A DNA stretch of 64,000 bases from Brevibacterium sp. RIT 803 (GCF_016892625.1 NZ_JAFEMW010000003.1:372001-436000); one strand, 5' to 3'; shown: positions 9,611 to 19,005, counted from the stretch's first letter. A program made the numbers and translations. The notes: generated from the letters alone by a model not told the origin.

Positions 9611-9636
9611 GCCGGGCACGCTCATCCGTGCCCGGC
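9611..9636 (+). terminator. Hairpin terminator after hydroxylase gene
   Basis: A perfect 10-bp stem (GCCGGGCACG with CGTGCCCGGC) closes a 6-nt loop, 57 nt after the hydroxylase stop. There is no clear T-run after it, but the stem is very GC-rich, as in many actinobacterial terminators. It could act on the convergent amidase operon too. Confidence 0.65.
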
Positions 9637-9746
9637 TGCAAGGCTTTGCATCCGCCGGGAGCCAGGTGTCGCCTCACCGCTTGGGGTGCGTCAGGATCAT
9701 CAACACCACGGTTGGTGGACTCCAGTTCAGTGCAGCTGAACCGCTT

Positions 9747-11078
9747 TCAGAGCCCCGCGACGAATGCGAGCAGCTTCTCGTCGCTGTGAGGTGCGCCGAC
9801 GACCTGGACCGATAGTGGTTTCGCTCGGGGTGATGTCGCGGCAGTCGTGTCAGAAGCCTCGCCGCAGACTGTGCCAGAGCTCTCGTCAGAGCCAGACGTA
9901 GTTCCATCGAGCACCGCCCCGATCGGCAACGTCACTGCCGGCCACCCGAGAACATTGAACGGCAGCGAGTAGCGCATGAATGTCGCGGCCGAGTCTGATC
10001 CGAGTTCATCCCATGCGATCACATCACCGCCCATTGCTGGTGTGATGATGAAGTCAACATCGTCGAAGAACGATTCGGCGGAGGCACGAAGTTCCTCGAG
10101 CGCGACAACGTTGGACTGGTATTCAGCCTCGGTGATGTTCTGCCCCGACAGGATCTTCGCCCAGACGCCCGGCTGGTACTTCTCTCCCTGGTCATCCAGG
10201 AACTGTTTGTGCAGAACATAGGCTTCATAGCGGAGCACGATGTCGTAGTAGTCGATCCCTCGCTCGATGAGCTCCGTCAAGTGATCAGTATTCTCTGAGG
10301 TGATGGAGGCGATCGCTGAATCACCGAGGTGCCGTGAGACCCACGACTGTACGTCTGCCGATGACTCGTCTGTGGGATTGAGCAGGCTCAGATCGACGGT
10401 CGGCGCCTTCGCCGGTGAGGAACCTGTTGGGATTGAGCCAGACCCGTTCCCGGATATCACTGCGAATGCGGCGGTGAGCAGCGGCAGATCGCGTGCGAAC
10501 AATCCCACCGTGTCGAAGGACGGCGACAGAGGGAACACTCCCTCGACAGGAACCATGCCGAAGGTCGGCTTGAACCCGATGACGCCCTGGCAAGCGGCCG
10601 GCACTCTCACGGAGCCCGCAGTATCCGTTCCCAGTGCCAGCGGCACCACCCCGGCAGCGACAAGGGCTGCCGAACCCGAGCTCGACCCGCCAGTGCACAG
10701 CGTGGGGTCGATCGGGTTGATGACTCGCCCGAAGGCACTCTCATCACCAAGGATGCCGTAGGAGTACTCCTGACAGTTCGTCTTCACCACCGGCAGCGCG
10801 CCCGCTTTTTCGAGGAGGGTCACGACGGGGGCGCTCGTGCTGGGGTCAGGTCCGCTGCTGACGTTCGACCCCATTGTCGTGGGGATGCCCGCCACATCGA
10901 TGACATCTTTGATGGCGACGGGAACACCTTCGAGGAGACGTTTCGGCTCACCGACTGCGGCGCGCTGCACGGACTTCCGCTCAAGGGTACGTGCGCGACC
11001 CCTCATCACCGAGGTGACTGCATTGAGTTCTCGGCCGATTCCTTCGACTGCAGCCAGTGTCTGTTCGAGGCTCTGCAT
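9747..11078 (-). CDS. Amidase signature family hydrolase
   Basis: 443 aa. Amidase-signature enzymes hydrolyse amide bonds with a Ser-cisSer-Lys triad. The Lys is at about 57 (VPVAIKDV), the Gly/Ser-rich stretch GGSSSGSAA at 130-138, and the nucleophile Ser at about 156 in TDTAGSVRVPA. ATG at 11078 is chosen over one 48 nt upstream because GGGGAG precedes it. It is the last gene of a minus-strand operon: MHS carrier, M20 hydrolase, amidase, this amidase, with 91 nt after the previous gene. A Thr/Ser/Glu-rich insert near the C-terminus (about residues 390-420) is unusual. The substrate is unknown; GatA is excluded by the absence of gatB/gatC. Confidence 0.88.
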   Translation of the reverse strand: MQSLEQTLAAVEGIGRELNAVTSVMRGRARTLERKSVQRAAVGEPKRLLEGVPVAIKDVIDVAGIPTTMGSNVSSGPDPSTSAPVVTLLEKAGALPVVKTNCQEYSYGILGDESAFGRVINPIDPTLCTGGSSSGSAALVAAGVVPLALGTDTAGSVRVPAACQGVIGFKPTFGMVPVEGVFPLSPSFDTVGLFARDLPLLTAAFAVISGNGSGSIPTGSSPAKAPTVDLSLLNPTDESSADVQSWVSRHLGDSAIASITSENTDHLTELIERGIDYYDIVLRYEAYVLHKQFLDDQGEKYQPGVWAKILSGQNITEAEYQSNVVALEELRASAESFFDDVDFIITPAMGGDVIAWDELGSDSAATFMRYSLPFNVLGWPAVTLPIGAVLDGTTSGSDESSGTVCGEASDTTAATSPRAKPLSVQVVGAPHSDEKLLAFVAGL

Positions 11079-11169
11079 CGAACCCTGCTCCCCTTGTGTT
11101 CCGTTGGTTTCGTCCACGATCCTCATCGTGCCAGAAGGCGAAGCTCCGTATCGGACGACATGCCAGCAC

Positions 11170-12702
11170 TCACCCCGGAGCGAGTCCCGTCCACGGCACC
11201 AGCTGCTCGACCGCGGCCGCGATATCGAAAGCGGCGCGGTCGTCGAAGGGATGGGCGATGACCTGCAGGCCTGTTGGGATCCCGCAGTCAGCCATGCCGC
11301 TGGGCACGTTGACGATCGGCACCCGGTTGCAGATGTTGAACGGCATCGTCATGTGCGCCTGCCAATAGTGCTCAAGCCGCACTCCCTCACCGTCAACACC
11401 CTCAGCACCGACGCCGGTGCCGTGGACGGTCCCGGAGGTCTCACGCCCGACACCCGACGAGTCGACCGTGATCCCGTCCAAGTAGCTCGAATCGGCCTCG
11501 AGACCTGCCACCGCCGAGGTGGGAGCCAGGAGGACATCGAATCCCTCCATTGCGGTGGCGAGTTCCGCTTGAATCTGCGCCTCCGCGGCCAGCCCCTCGT
11601 AGAAGGCATGACGACTGGCGACCGCCTCGGCGTCGGCCATGAACTGCAGCGTGTAGTCGGCGAGAGTATCCTCATGCCCGCGGGTCGAAGTCCGCATCGC
11701 AGGCGCGAGGAGATGGCCGAAGTGAGTGAACGCGGTTTCGAAGATCCGCTCTGCCGTCCACGGCAACTCGATCTCCTCGACGATTGCACCCGCAGCTTCC
11801 AGCGCCGAGGCGACTGCACGGATATTGGCAATGATGTCCTGGCCGACGGGGAAGTCGCCCAAGCGCAGGCACATTGCGATCCGTCTTCCCTTCAATCCGT
11901 CGACCACCTCGGCGGAAGAGGCGTCGAAGCCGTCGAGGAATCCAGACGATTCGATCGTTGCATGATCGCTGGGATCGACACCGACCATAACACGGGCCAG
12001 CAGGGCGGTGTCGGCGACGGTGCGCGCCATCGGCCCGTCCCCGCGGTACCAGTCCGCGGCCAATGGCTGCAGGCCGGGGATCCGACCGTAGGGTGCCTTG
12101 AACCCGACCGTGCCGGTGAATGCGGCGGGCAGCCTCGTCGATCCGGCGATGTCCGATGCCGTCGCCAGGGGACCGAAGCCCGCTGCCAGGGCGGCTCCGG
12201 AACCGCCCGATGACCCTCCGGGTGAGAGTTCGGTGTTCCACGGATTGCGGGTCACGCCCCACATCGGCGAATGGGTGATCGTCGCACAGCTGAGTTCCGG
12301 AGACGTCGCCCTGGCATGCACGAATCCCCCGGCCACACGGATGCGGCGGATGATCGCGGCATCGGCCCCGGCCACCGTGTCTCGTTCGTGCATGAGGCCC
12401 TGGGTGAGTGTGCGACTGGAGATCGCGTGCTTTTCCTTGGCGATCACAGGCAAGCCGAGCAGGGGCTGGGAATCGGCCGCTTCAGCAAGGAAATCGGGTG
12501 TCGCCGATGCGTAGAACGCCTCCGCCTCCCGCGCCGAGGTGACCGCCTCCTCCACGACCTCCGTGACCGCATTGATGCGATCGTCGCCGGTGGTGATACG
12601 TCCGATCTGCGCACTGAGGTACTCGACCGGAGAGAGTTCCTTCGACCGGAACTTCGCGAGCGCCTCGGTTGCCGACAGCGCCCACGTTTCGCTGCCGCTC
12701 AT
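11170..12702 (-). CDS. Amidase signature family hydrolase
   Basis: 510 aa. The catalytic triad can be read as Lys 89 (LPVIAKEKH), the GGSSGGSGA motif at 162-170 and Ser 188 in SDIAGSTRLPA. ATG at 12702 overlaps the stop of the upstream M20 hydrolase gene as ATGA, so translation is coupled and the start is firm. Being made in step with a carbamoylase-type hydrolase and followed by a second amidase suggests stepwise amide removal from one imported nitrogen compound. The two amidases differ clearly in sequence, so they are not a recent tandem duplication. Substrate unknown. Confidence 0.9.
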   Translation of the reverse strand: MSGSETWALSATEALAKFRSKELSPVEYLSAQIGRITTGDDRINAVTEVVEEAVTSAREAEAFYASATPDFLAEAADSQPLLGLPVIAKEKHAISSRTLTQGLMHERDTVAGADAAIIRRIRVAGGFVHARATSPELSCATITHSPMWGVTRNPWNTELSPGGSSGGSGAALAAGFGPLATASDIAGSTRLPAAFTGTVGFKAPYGRIPGLQPLAADWYRGDGPMARTVADTALLARVMVGVDPSDHATIESSGFLDGFDASSAEVVDGLKGRRIAMCLRLGDFPVGQDIIANIRAVASALEAAGAIVEEIELPWTAERIFETAFTHFGHLLAPAMRTSTRGHEDTLADYTLQFMADAEAVASRHAFYEGLAAEAQIQAELATAMEGFDVLLAPTSAVAGLEADSSYLDGITVDSSGVGRETSGTVHGTGVGAEGVDGEGVRLEHYWQAHMTMPFNICNRVPIVNVPSGMADCGIPTGLQVIAHPFDDRAAFDIAAAVEQLVPWTGLAPG

Positions 12703-14039
12703 GCCCGGGCCTCGGCGACGGACTGACCGACCCACACATCGCCTTCGCGTTCCTCACTGAGTTCACCGTTGACCAACTCCATGGCGACCGACGTCAGTAC
12801 CCCGAGACCGCGGATCATGTCCTCGTCGGTGGTGAATTCGCGTTCGCAGTGGGAGACGCCATCGACGCTGGGCACGAACATCATCACGGCGGGTACCCGG
12901 TGGTTCATGGCCACAGAATCATGGCCGGCCATGGTCTCGAGGCGCCGGATCGACAGCCCCTCATTGGCCACGGCCTTCTCAGCCAATTCGACACCGGTCT
13001 CCGGGAAGTAGAGCTTGCCGCGGACATCGAAATCCTCAACCTTGATGGTGATGTCGTGCTCCAAGGCGATGTTCGCGATCTGCTGGTGCAGGGAGTCCCG
13101 GGCAGCTTTGACGATGTCCGGGTCGGAGGAACGAAGGTCGGCGACCATGTGCACGCGGCGGGGTACGACGATGGGTGAGTTGGGTTCGACGACATGCTGG
13201 CCGACCGAGGACACGAGCGCCTCGTCGGCGAACTCGTTGACCACGTCGGCGACAGCGAGGACGATCTTGGAACCTGCGACGAGAGCATCGTGGCGATCGG
13301 CCATGGCGGTGGCGCCGGTATGGGACTGTTCGCCGAGGACGTCGATGTCGAGCTTCTGCGTATACCAGCTGGATTCGACGACCCCGATGTCTGTGGCCTC
13401 GCGCTCCAAGATGCGGCCCTGTTCGATGTGGATCTCTGCGTAGGAGATCGCCTCGGGTGGGGTGTCGGTGCCGTCATAGCCGATGGCGGCGAGCGCCTCG
13501 GCGACGGAAGTGCCCTGGAGATCCTCCACGGCGAGCATCTCGTCGAGGTCGAAGAGCCCGGCGTAGACCGAACTGCCCATGATGGACGGGGCGAAGCGTC
13601 CGCCCTCCTCGTTGAACCAATTGACGACAGCGATGTTGAACCGCGGCTTCTGCCCGGACTCGGCGACGTTCTCCTTGACTCGCAGAGCTGCGAAGAGTGC
13701 CGCGATGACTCCGTAGGCACCGTCGAAGCGACCGCCGAGGGGCTGGGAGTCCAGGTGTGAGCCGATGAGGACGTAGGGGGCTTCGGGGACGAATTCGAGG
13801 CAGGCGAACATGTTGCCGATCGCATCCACACGGATCTCGAAGCCGTTGCCTTCGGCCCAACCGCGCATCCAGTCACGCGTCTGCTTGTCCTCGACCGTCA
13901 GCGCCTGCCGGTCGACGCCGTCGTTGTCGGTTGCGCCGATCGCGGCGACCTGATGGAAGTCGAGGAGGAAGGTGGCATCACTGGAGGCGACCGCGGTCGA
14001 AGAGGCGGTGCTCGACGAGCCTGGGGAGGTGGTGGTCAT
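12699..14039 (-). CDS. M20 Zn-dependent hydrolase, N-carbamoyl-amino acid / allantoate type
   Basis: 446 aa of the hydantoinase/carbamoylase branch of the M20 family, which removes carbamoyl or ureido groups with two metal ions. Visible metal-site motifs are IGSHLDSQPLGGRFDGAYG (His and Asp ligands) and NEEGGRFAPS (catalytic Glu pair), with HIEQGRILE later. ATG at 14039 is used because the family-like N-terminus begins here; a much longer open frame upstream is the antisense of the MHS carrier. Two amidases follow directly. It may act on N-carbamoyl amino acids, ureidopropionate or allantoate; the sequence alone does not decide. Confidence 0.88.
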   Translation of the reverse strand: MTTTSPGSSSTASSTAVASSDATFLLDFHQVAAIGATDNDGVDRQALTVEDKQTRDWMRGWAEGNGFEIRVDAIGNMFACLEFVPEAPYVLIGSHLDSQPLGGRFDGAYGVIAALFAALRVKENVAESGQKPRFNIAVVNWFNEEGGRFAPSIMGSSVYAGLFDLDEMLAVEDLQGTSVAEALAAIGYDGTDTPPEAISYAEIHIEQGRILEREATDIGVVESSWYTQKLDIDVLGEQSHTGATAMADRHDALVAGSKIVLAVADVVNEFADEALVSSVGQHVVEPNSPIVVPRRVHMVADLRSSDPDIVKAARDSLHQQIANIALEHDITIKVEDFDVRGKLYFPETGVELAEKAVANEGLSIRRLETMAGHDSVAMNHRVPAVMMFVPSVDGVSHCEREFTTDEDMIRGLGVLTSVAMELVNGELSEEREGDVWVGQSVAEARA

Positions 14040-14116
14040 GGTGCGTCTCTTTCTGTTGCTGAGCTGCTGTTGAAGTGAAGGTCGCTGAGAGCTGGCCCAA
14101 GGAGGTGACCGGTCGA

Positions 14117-15436
14117 TCAGCCCAGCCGGCCTCGGGTCTCCGGGAGGCGGGTGATGAAAATGAGGACGAGGACGATCACGGCGCAGATGGTCATGTAGTA
14201 ACCGGGAGCGGTGTTGACTCCGGTGATGTCGACGAGCCAGGTGCCGACGAACGGAGCGGTTCCGCCGAGGATGGCGTAGGAGACGTTGTAGCTGATCGCT
14301 GCCGAGGTGAACCGGGTCTTCGTGGAGAAGCGTTCGCAGAAGAAGGTGTAGCAGCCTCCGCCGTAGCAGCACAGGGAGAGCACGAAGATCGTCTGCCCGA
14401 GGAACGCCAGGCCCATGTTTCCACTGGTCACCAACCCGAAGGCGGGAACAGAGGTGACGGCCAGAAGGATGGAGCCTGCGATGAGCATCGGCTTGCGCCC
14501 GACCCTGTCGCCGATGGCTCCGGCGATGGGCAGGAAGATCGTATAGCTGGCCATGGCGATGGCGTTGGTCAGCAGCGACTGCTCCCGGGTGAGGTCGCCG
14601 GTGGTCTGGATGTAGGTGACGAAATAGGCGGAGAGCATGTAGAAGCCCAGTGCGGTCAAGCCCAGGACGAAGAAGACCTGGAGCATTCCCACCGAGTTCT
14701 CGCGGAAGGAATCGCGGATGGGGCTGAACTCCTTCGGCCGTTCGGCCGCGGTCTTCTTGAAGAGTTCGGACTCATCGGTGCGCGAGCGGATCCAGAGACC
14801 GACAGCCGAGAGCGGCAGCGCCAGGAGGAAGGGGATGCGCCAGCCCCAAGAGTCGAAGGAGGCATCGCTCATCACCGTCGAGAGCAGCAGGATGAGGCCG
14901 CCGGCGAAGACCGAGGGCAGTGCGGTGGCGGCCAAGGTGATGTTGATCCACAGGCCGCGCTTGCCCACCGGTGCGTGTTCGTAGACGAAGGAGGGTCCGC
15001 CGACCGATTCGCCGCCGGCGGAGAAGCCCTGGCCCAGGCGGGCGAGGATGAGAAGGATGGGGGCGAACCAGCCGATCTGGTCGAAGCCGGGCAGTACGCC
15101 GATGAGGGCGGTGCAGATACCGACGAGGAAGATCGTGATGGTCAAGGTCTTGCGCCTGCCGACCTTGTCACCGAGGGCACCGAAGAACAGTCCGCCGAGG
15201 GGACGCATGACGAAGGCGACGCCGAATGTGGCGAAGATGACGAGCAGCCCAGTGACCTTGTCGCCGTCGGGGAAGAAGTACTCGGAGAGGATGACGGCCG
15301 AGAGCCCGTAGAGCGTGAAGTCGTAGAACTCGACGAACTGGCCGATGCTGCCGCCGACGAGCACCTTCTTCTGCATGCTCGTGGTCTTGCCGGTGTGTTT
15401 CGGTTGTGTCTCCGGCGTCGCAGGTGTCGCGGACAT
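14117..15436 (-). CDS. MFS carrier, metabolite:H+ symporter (MHS) family
   Basis: 439 aa with twelve predicted helices. The MHS type is shown by GGSIGQFVEFYDFTLYG in helix 1, the loop 2-3 motif GALGDKVGRRKTL, and GFSAGGESVGGPSFVYEHAP. MHS carriers bring in organic acids, betaines or similar with protons. It is the first gene of the operon with the M20 hydrolase (77 nt gap) and two amidases, so it probably imports their substrate. A candidate promoter lies 70-97 nt upstream, between it and the LysR gene. Confidence 0.9.
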   Translation of the reverse strand: MSATPATPETQPKHTGKTTSMQKKVLVGGSIGQFVEFYDFTLYGLSAVILSEYFFPDGDKVTGLLVIFATFGVAFVMRPLGGLFFGALGDKVGRRKTLTITIFLVGICTALIGVLPGFDQIGWFAPILLILARLGQGFSAGGESVGGPSFVYEHAPVGKRGLWINITLAATALPSVFAGGLILLLSTVMSDASFDSWGWRIPFLLALPLSAVGLWIRSRTDESELFKKTAAERPKEFSPIRDSFRENSVGMLQVFFVLGLTALGFYMLSAYFVTYIQTTGDLTREQSLLTNAIAMASYTIFLPIAGAIGDRVGRKPMLIAGSILLAVTSVPAFGLVTSGNMGLAFLGQTIFVLSLCCYGGGCYTFFCERFSTKTRFTSAAISYNVSYAILGGTAPFVGTWLVDITGVNTAPGYYMTICAVIVLVLIFITRLPETRGRLG

Positions 15437-15505
15437 GGAAGCTCCCTTGCCTAGTCCTCAGGTGTGGGAACCATTGTTGCCTGCTACGAGAGATCAGTCC
15501 AACAG

Positions 15506-15533
15506 ATACTAGTTAGACCGGGCATCAGTTCAA
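15506..15533 (-). promoter_or_regulatory. Candidate promoter for carrier-amidase operon
   Basis: On the minus strand TTGAAC (15533-15528) and TAGTAT (15511-15506) are spaced by 16 nt and lie about 70 nt before the MHS carrier start, just after the LysR stop. This is near the vegetative consensus, but such matches are common, so it is only a candidate. Confidence 0.35.
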
Positions 15534-15534
15534 T

Positions 15535-16461
15535 CTATGAGTCTGACGCTGCGGGTCCCAGGATGTCGCGGGTCAGTTCGTTGAAGGCGCGTGCGCGCTT
15601 ACTCAGACGCACGTCCTTGGGCCACACCATGGAGAGGTCGATGCTCGGGAATTCGTCGAGCAGCGGCACGTCGACGGTCATCGATCCGATGTACGTTCCA
15701 GAGGACACGCTCTGGCTCAGCAGCGAGTACCCGTGGCCCATCGCGACGAACGACCGAACCGTCTCGTAGCCCGCGAAGCTGTGTCGCACCCTCGGTACGA
15801 TGCCGGCGATGCGGAAGAGCTCATCGTAGTACTGCCGGGAGAACGGCAGATCGAGCTGCACGTAGTCTTCGTCGGCGAGTTCACGCAGATGGATCGGACG
15901 CGGCCCCTCCGCTCCCCCAGCGAGGCGGTGATCGAGAGAGACGAGTGCGTGCGGTTGGACGATATCGATGAGGAATGAATCGAAGCGGTCGGTCAGTCCC
16001 AGCGTGTAGGTCAGCGCGATGTCGCAGACTCCGGCGATGACCGCTGTCTGCAGTTCATGGAGGTCGGCCTCGAAGTAATTGACTCTCACGTCGGGGTAGC
16101 GTTTTTCGAACTCTGCGTGGATGAGCGGCAGTCGGGTCGGGGCGATGGGTGAGAAGACCCCGACCGTGAGATTTCCGCTCAGCGACTGGGCCAGTCCGTG
16201 CGCGGTCTCCCCCAGTGCATCGGAGGATTCGAGGAACGGATTGACTTCGAAGAGGAAGCGTCGGCCTGCGGGTGAGAGGACCACGGAGCGGTTCTTCTGC
16301 CGGATGAACAGGTCGATGCCCAGGGTCCTCTCGAGCTGAGCCATGGCTGTCGAGATCGCCGACTGAGTGACGTTGAGATGCTTGGCCGCCTCTGTCATGT
16401 TCTCGCGGCGGGCAACCTCTTGGAAGTACCGGAGTTGAACGAGAGTGAAGTCGAGGGCCAT
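15535..16461 (-). CDS. LysR-family transcriptional regulator
   Basis: 308 aa. The N-terminal 60 residues are a LysR winged helix-turn-helix (FTLVQLRYFQEVARRENMTE, then LNVTQSAISTAMAQLERTLG); the rest is a periplasmic-binding-like effector domain (about 90-300). It reads toward the MHS carrier and amidase operon, 98 nt ahead, rather than diverging from it as LysR genes often do. It is nonetheless the likely regulator of that operon. ATG at 16461 has GGGAAG upstream at a loose distance. It is divergent from lgt, which is probably unrelated. Confidence 0.9.
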   Translation of the reverse strand: MALDFTLVQLRYFQEVARRENMTEAAKHLNVTQSAISTAMAQLERTLGIDLFIRQKNRSVVLSPAGRRFLFEVNPFLESSDALGETAHGLAQSLSGNLTVGVFSPIAPTRLPLIHAEFEKRYPDVRVNYFEADLHELQTAVIAGVCDIALTYTLGLTDRFDSFLIDIVQPHALVSLDHRLAGGAEGPRPIHLRELADEDYVQLDLPFSRQYYDELFRIAGIVPRVRHSFAGYETVRSFVAMGHGYSLLSQSVSSGTYIGSMTVDVPLLDEFPSIDLSMVWPKDVRLSKRARAFNELTRDILGPAASDS

Positions 16462-16538
16462 GGTTCACATCTTCCCATGGGCAAGCTGTGGAGCTCGCTC
16501 AGCTGTCGGTCTGAGGGGGTTGGAAATAGACTGACCTC

Positions 16539-17519
16539 GTGCTTGCCTTTTCAGCGGTCAATGACCTGCCCACGCTGCCCCACGATGTTCTGGCCTCCAT
16601 CCCGAGTCCGAGTGTCTCCAGCTTCTCGCTGGGTCCTCTGACGATCCACTTCTATGCGCTGTGCATCCTCGCTGGAATCGTCATCGCCATCGTGCTGACC
16701 AATCACCGTCTGACCAAGCGAGGAGTCGAGGACTGGCAGGTCCTCGACATTGCGACCCTGGCCGTCCCGATGGCCATCATCGGGGCCAGGATCTATCACG
16801 TCATCACGCACTACACGGACTATTTCGGCCCTGGGCGCAATCCGTGGAACCCCTTTGAGCCGGGCTCCGTGTGGGCGATCTGGGAGGGCGGGATCGCAAT
16901 CTTCGGGTCGCTGATCGGCGGTACCCTGGGCGCGCTGATCATGTGCCGCCGACTCAACATCAAGCTGACGGCACTCCTCGACGCCATCGCCCCGGGACTC
17001 ATCCTCGCCCAGGCCTGCGGACGCTTCGGCAACTGGTTCAATCAGGAGCTCTTCGGTCAGCCGACGACTCTGCCCTGGGGTCTGGAGATCGACCCGAACA
17101 ATCCGGCCTTCCCGCCCGGACTGCCCGTCGACACACTCTTCCACCCGACGTTCCTCTACGAAGTCATCTGGAACAGCCTCGGCGCCCTTGTCCTGCTGTG
17201 GCTGGGACGCCACCTGTTCTTCCAGTGGGGACGCCTCTTCGGCATGTACCTCGTCTGGTACGGCGCCGGCCGCATCGTGTGGGAATCCATCCGCCTCGAC
17301 CCCAGCTTCGTCGTCCTGGGTCTGCGCACCAACGTGTGGGCGGCAATCGGCGCAGTGGCCCTGGGTGTCCTCATCATCGGCATCCAGCGAATGCGGCATC
17401 CCGAGCCCGAGGAGTCTCCGTTCATCAAGGACCGGGAGCCGCAGACGACCGCCTCAGACGGACCGAACTCCGGTGTCGTCGGACCCGACACCGGCGGCCC
17501 GAACCTGAACCCAGCGTGA
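16539..17519 (+). CDS. lgt: Prolipoprotein diacylglyceryl transferase
   Basis: 326 aa. Lgt moves diacylglycerol from phosphatidylglycerol to the lipobox cysteine of prolipoproteins at the outer face of the membrane. The family signature GRFGNWFNQELFG is present, with about seven hydrophobic helices before and after it. The C-terminal tail after the last helix is hydrophilic and acidic, as in other actinobacterial Lgt. Start GTG at 16539 has no good ribosome site, and another start nearby is possible. In many actinobacteria lgt follows trp genes; here it stands next to a LysR gene and a thioesterase. It would process the two lipoproteins coded at 19002 and 49636. Confidence 0.95.
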   Translation: MLAFSAVNDLPTLPHDVLASIPSPSVSSFSLGPLTIHFYALCILAGIVIAIVLTNHRLTKRGVEDWQVLDIATLAVPMAIIGARIYHVITHYTDYFGPGRNPWNPFEPGSVWAIWEGGIAIFGSLIGGTLGALIMCRRLNIKLTALLDAIAPGLILAQACGRFGNWFNQELFGQPTTLPWGLEIDPNNPAFPPGLPVDTLFHPTFLYEVIWNSLGALVLLWLGRHLFFQWGRLFGMYLVWYGAGRIVWESIRLDPSFVVLGLRTNVWAAIGAVALGVLIIGIQRMRHPEPEESPFIKDREPQTTASDGPNSGVVGPDTGGPNLNPA

Positions 17520-17536
17520 CGATACGGCCCAGTAAC

Positions 17537-18088
17537 ATGGGATGTATGCACTTCACGCGTATGCTCTTGCACCTGCTCAGATCTCGTCGCCGTCCCACGC
17601 AGGGCATATGGGATGACTATTCCCTGCCTCTGCGAGTTCTCCCCACCGAGATCGACATCTTCATGCACGTCAACAACGGCATGTACTTCTCAATCATGGA
17701 CTTGGGTCGTCTTGACATGATGGTTCGCAGCGGAGTCTGGACCTCCATTCGGAACAAGGGGTGGAGCGGCGTCGTCAGCGCCGAGACCATCAGCTTCCGC
17801 AAGTCCCTCAAACTCGGCCAACGCTATAGCGTTGAAACGAGGATCAGCGGAATCGATGACCGCGCCGTGTATTTTGAGCACCGCATCGTCGTCGCTGGAG
17901 AGATCTACGCTCGTGCCTTCGTCGCCACGCTGGTGACCTCGGAGAACGGCACAGTCACCCGCGATGAACTCGTCGACGTATTCGGGTCACCGCCTCCTGG
18001 CATGGATCTGCCCGACTGGCTCCACGAATGGCGCCTCCACAACTCGCTGCCAAGCCCCCGGCGACCGGCAGCGCACCGATGGGCGTAG
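17537..18088 (+). CDS. Hot-dog thioesterase, THEM6-like
   Basis: 183 aa in the hot-dog fold acyl-thioesterase superfamily. The motif EIDIFMHVNNGMYFSIMDLG (Asn-rich HVNN turn before the hot-dog helix) and the later VSAETISFRKSLKLGQRYSV fit the 4HBT/THEM6 type, which splits acyl-CoA or acyl-ACP. ATG at 17537 and 17546 are both in frame and neither has a clear ribosome site; translation may be coupled to lgt, whose stop is 17 nt upstream. The natural substrate is unknown. The gene converges with the siderophore-interacting gene, with 71 nt between them. Confidence 0.75.
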   Translation: MGCMHFTRMLLHLLRSRRRPTQGIWDDYSLPLRVLPTEIDIFMHVNNGMYFSIMDLGRLDMMVRSGVWTSIRNKGWSGVVSAETISFRKSLKLGQRYSVETRISGIDDRAVYFEHRIVVAGEIYARAFVATLVTSENGTVTRDELVDVFGSPPPGMDLPDWLHEWRLHNSLPSPRRPAAHRWA

Positions 18089-18159
18089 CCAGTGCCCGCG
18101 GACTGATCAGACCATCAGAGACGAGCGATTGACCAACCGATCCTGCCGGAGTCGCTGCT

Positions 18160-19005
18160 TCAGGCGACCAAGGGCCCGCCGGTCTTCCAATACCCGAGGA
18201 AGGAGATGCGCTCCTTCGCGATTCCCAGGTCCTTCGTCAGATAGCGCCTGATTCGCGTGACAGCACCAGACTCTCCGGCGATCCAGATATACAGGTCCTC
18301 GCTCAGATCTTCAGGGGCACGGCGGCCTCCCCATTCGCGGGTCAATGCTTCGAGCCCAGATCCGGGGCCCGTGATCGGCTCGCGCACCAGCGACCTGTCA
18401 CCGGTGGGCAACAGGGTCCCGTCGAGCGGGTTCGCTGCTTCAGCGAGGATCTCGACCTTCGCGCCTTCGCCGAGGCTGCGGTGGATGTTCGCGATCGCAG
18501 GGAAGGCCGTCTCATCGCCGATGAGCAGCAGCTCGTCCGCCGTTCCCGGATCCCAGTGGAGCCCGTACCCGGTGAAGCCGTTGCGCACGTCGGGGCCGTT
18601 GATGACGACACAATTCCCCACCTCGGCGTCTTGAGCCCACTGCGATGCCTGCCCCGCGGGGTGATGGATGAAGATGTCGACGTCGACTTCGCGCGCTTCG
18701 GGTCGAATCCCCGACGGAGTGTAGGTCCGCAGCACATTGCGCTCGTGCGCCGGCAGCTGCCTCCAGCGCGCGTACCAGTGCGATGGGTGCGGTGTCGGAT
18801 CCGTGAGCAGTCCGAAATCAGTGATGCTTCCGTCCAGCAGGGGAAAGACTAATTTGATCCTCTGGTCGAGGCCCCACGGAGCGAAGCAGTCAAGAGTCTC
18901 GCCCGTGAACGTCACACGAATGAAGTTCGGTGCGATCTGAGCGATCGCGGACACCGTGACCGGAAACGCCGTATAGGCCCACGGTCGAGGCGACTCCACA
19001 TTCAT
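18160..19005 (-). CDS. Siderophore-interacting FAD protein (ferric-siderophore reductase)
   Basis: 281 aa of the SIP/ViuB family, which releases iron by reducing ferric siderophores in the cytoplasm with FAD. Visible motifs are VLRTYTPSGIRPEAREVDVD (FAD-binding RxYT region) and DELLLIGDETAFPAIANI, with IWIAGESGAVTRIRRYL near the end (nucleotide part). ATG at 19005 overlaps the stop of the siderophore-binding lipoprotein gene as ATGA, so the two are coupled. Both are likely repressed by iron through the box at 19981. The import permease and ATPase are not in the window. Confidence 0.92.
   Translation of the reverse strand: MNVESPRPWAYTAFPVTVSAIAQIAPNFIRVTFTGETLDCFAPWGLDQRIKLVFPLLDGSITDFGLLTDPTPHPSHWYARWRQLPAHERNVLRTYTPSGIRPEAREVDVDIFIHHPAGQASQWAQDAEVGNCVVINGPDVRNGFTGYGLHWDPGTADELLLIGDETAFPAIANIHRSLGEGAKVEILAEAANPLDGTLLPTGDRSLVREPITGPGSGLEALTREWGGRRAPEDLSEDLYIWIAGESGAVTRIRRYLTKDLGIAKERISFLGYWKTGGPLVA

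Noticed and set aside
10837..12213. 458-codon open frame on the plus strand
   Set aside because: Antisense to two amidases with intact catalytic motifs; no ribosome site and low-complexity product.
14075..15454. 459-codon open frame on the plus strand
   Set aside because: Antisense to an MHS carrier; product is an acidic, repetitive Glu/Asp/Gly chain of the type made by reversed membrane genes.
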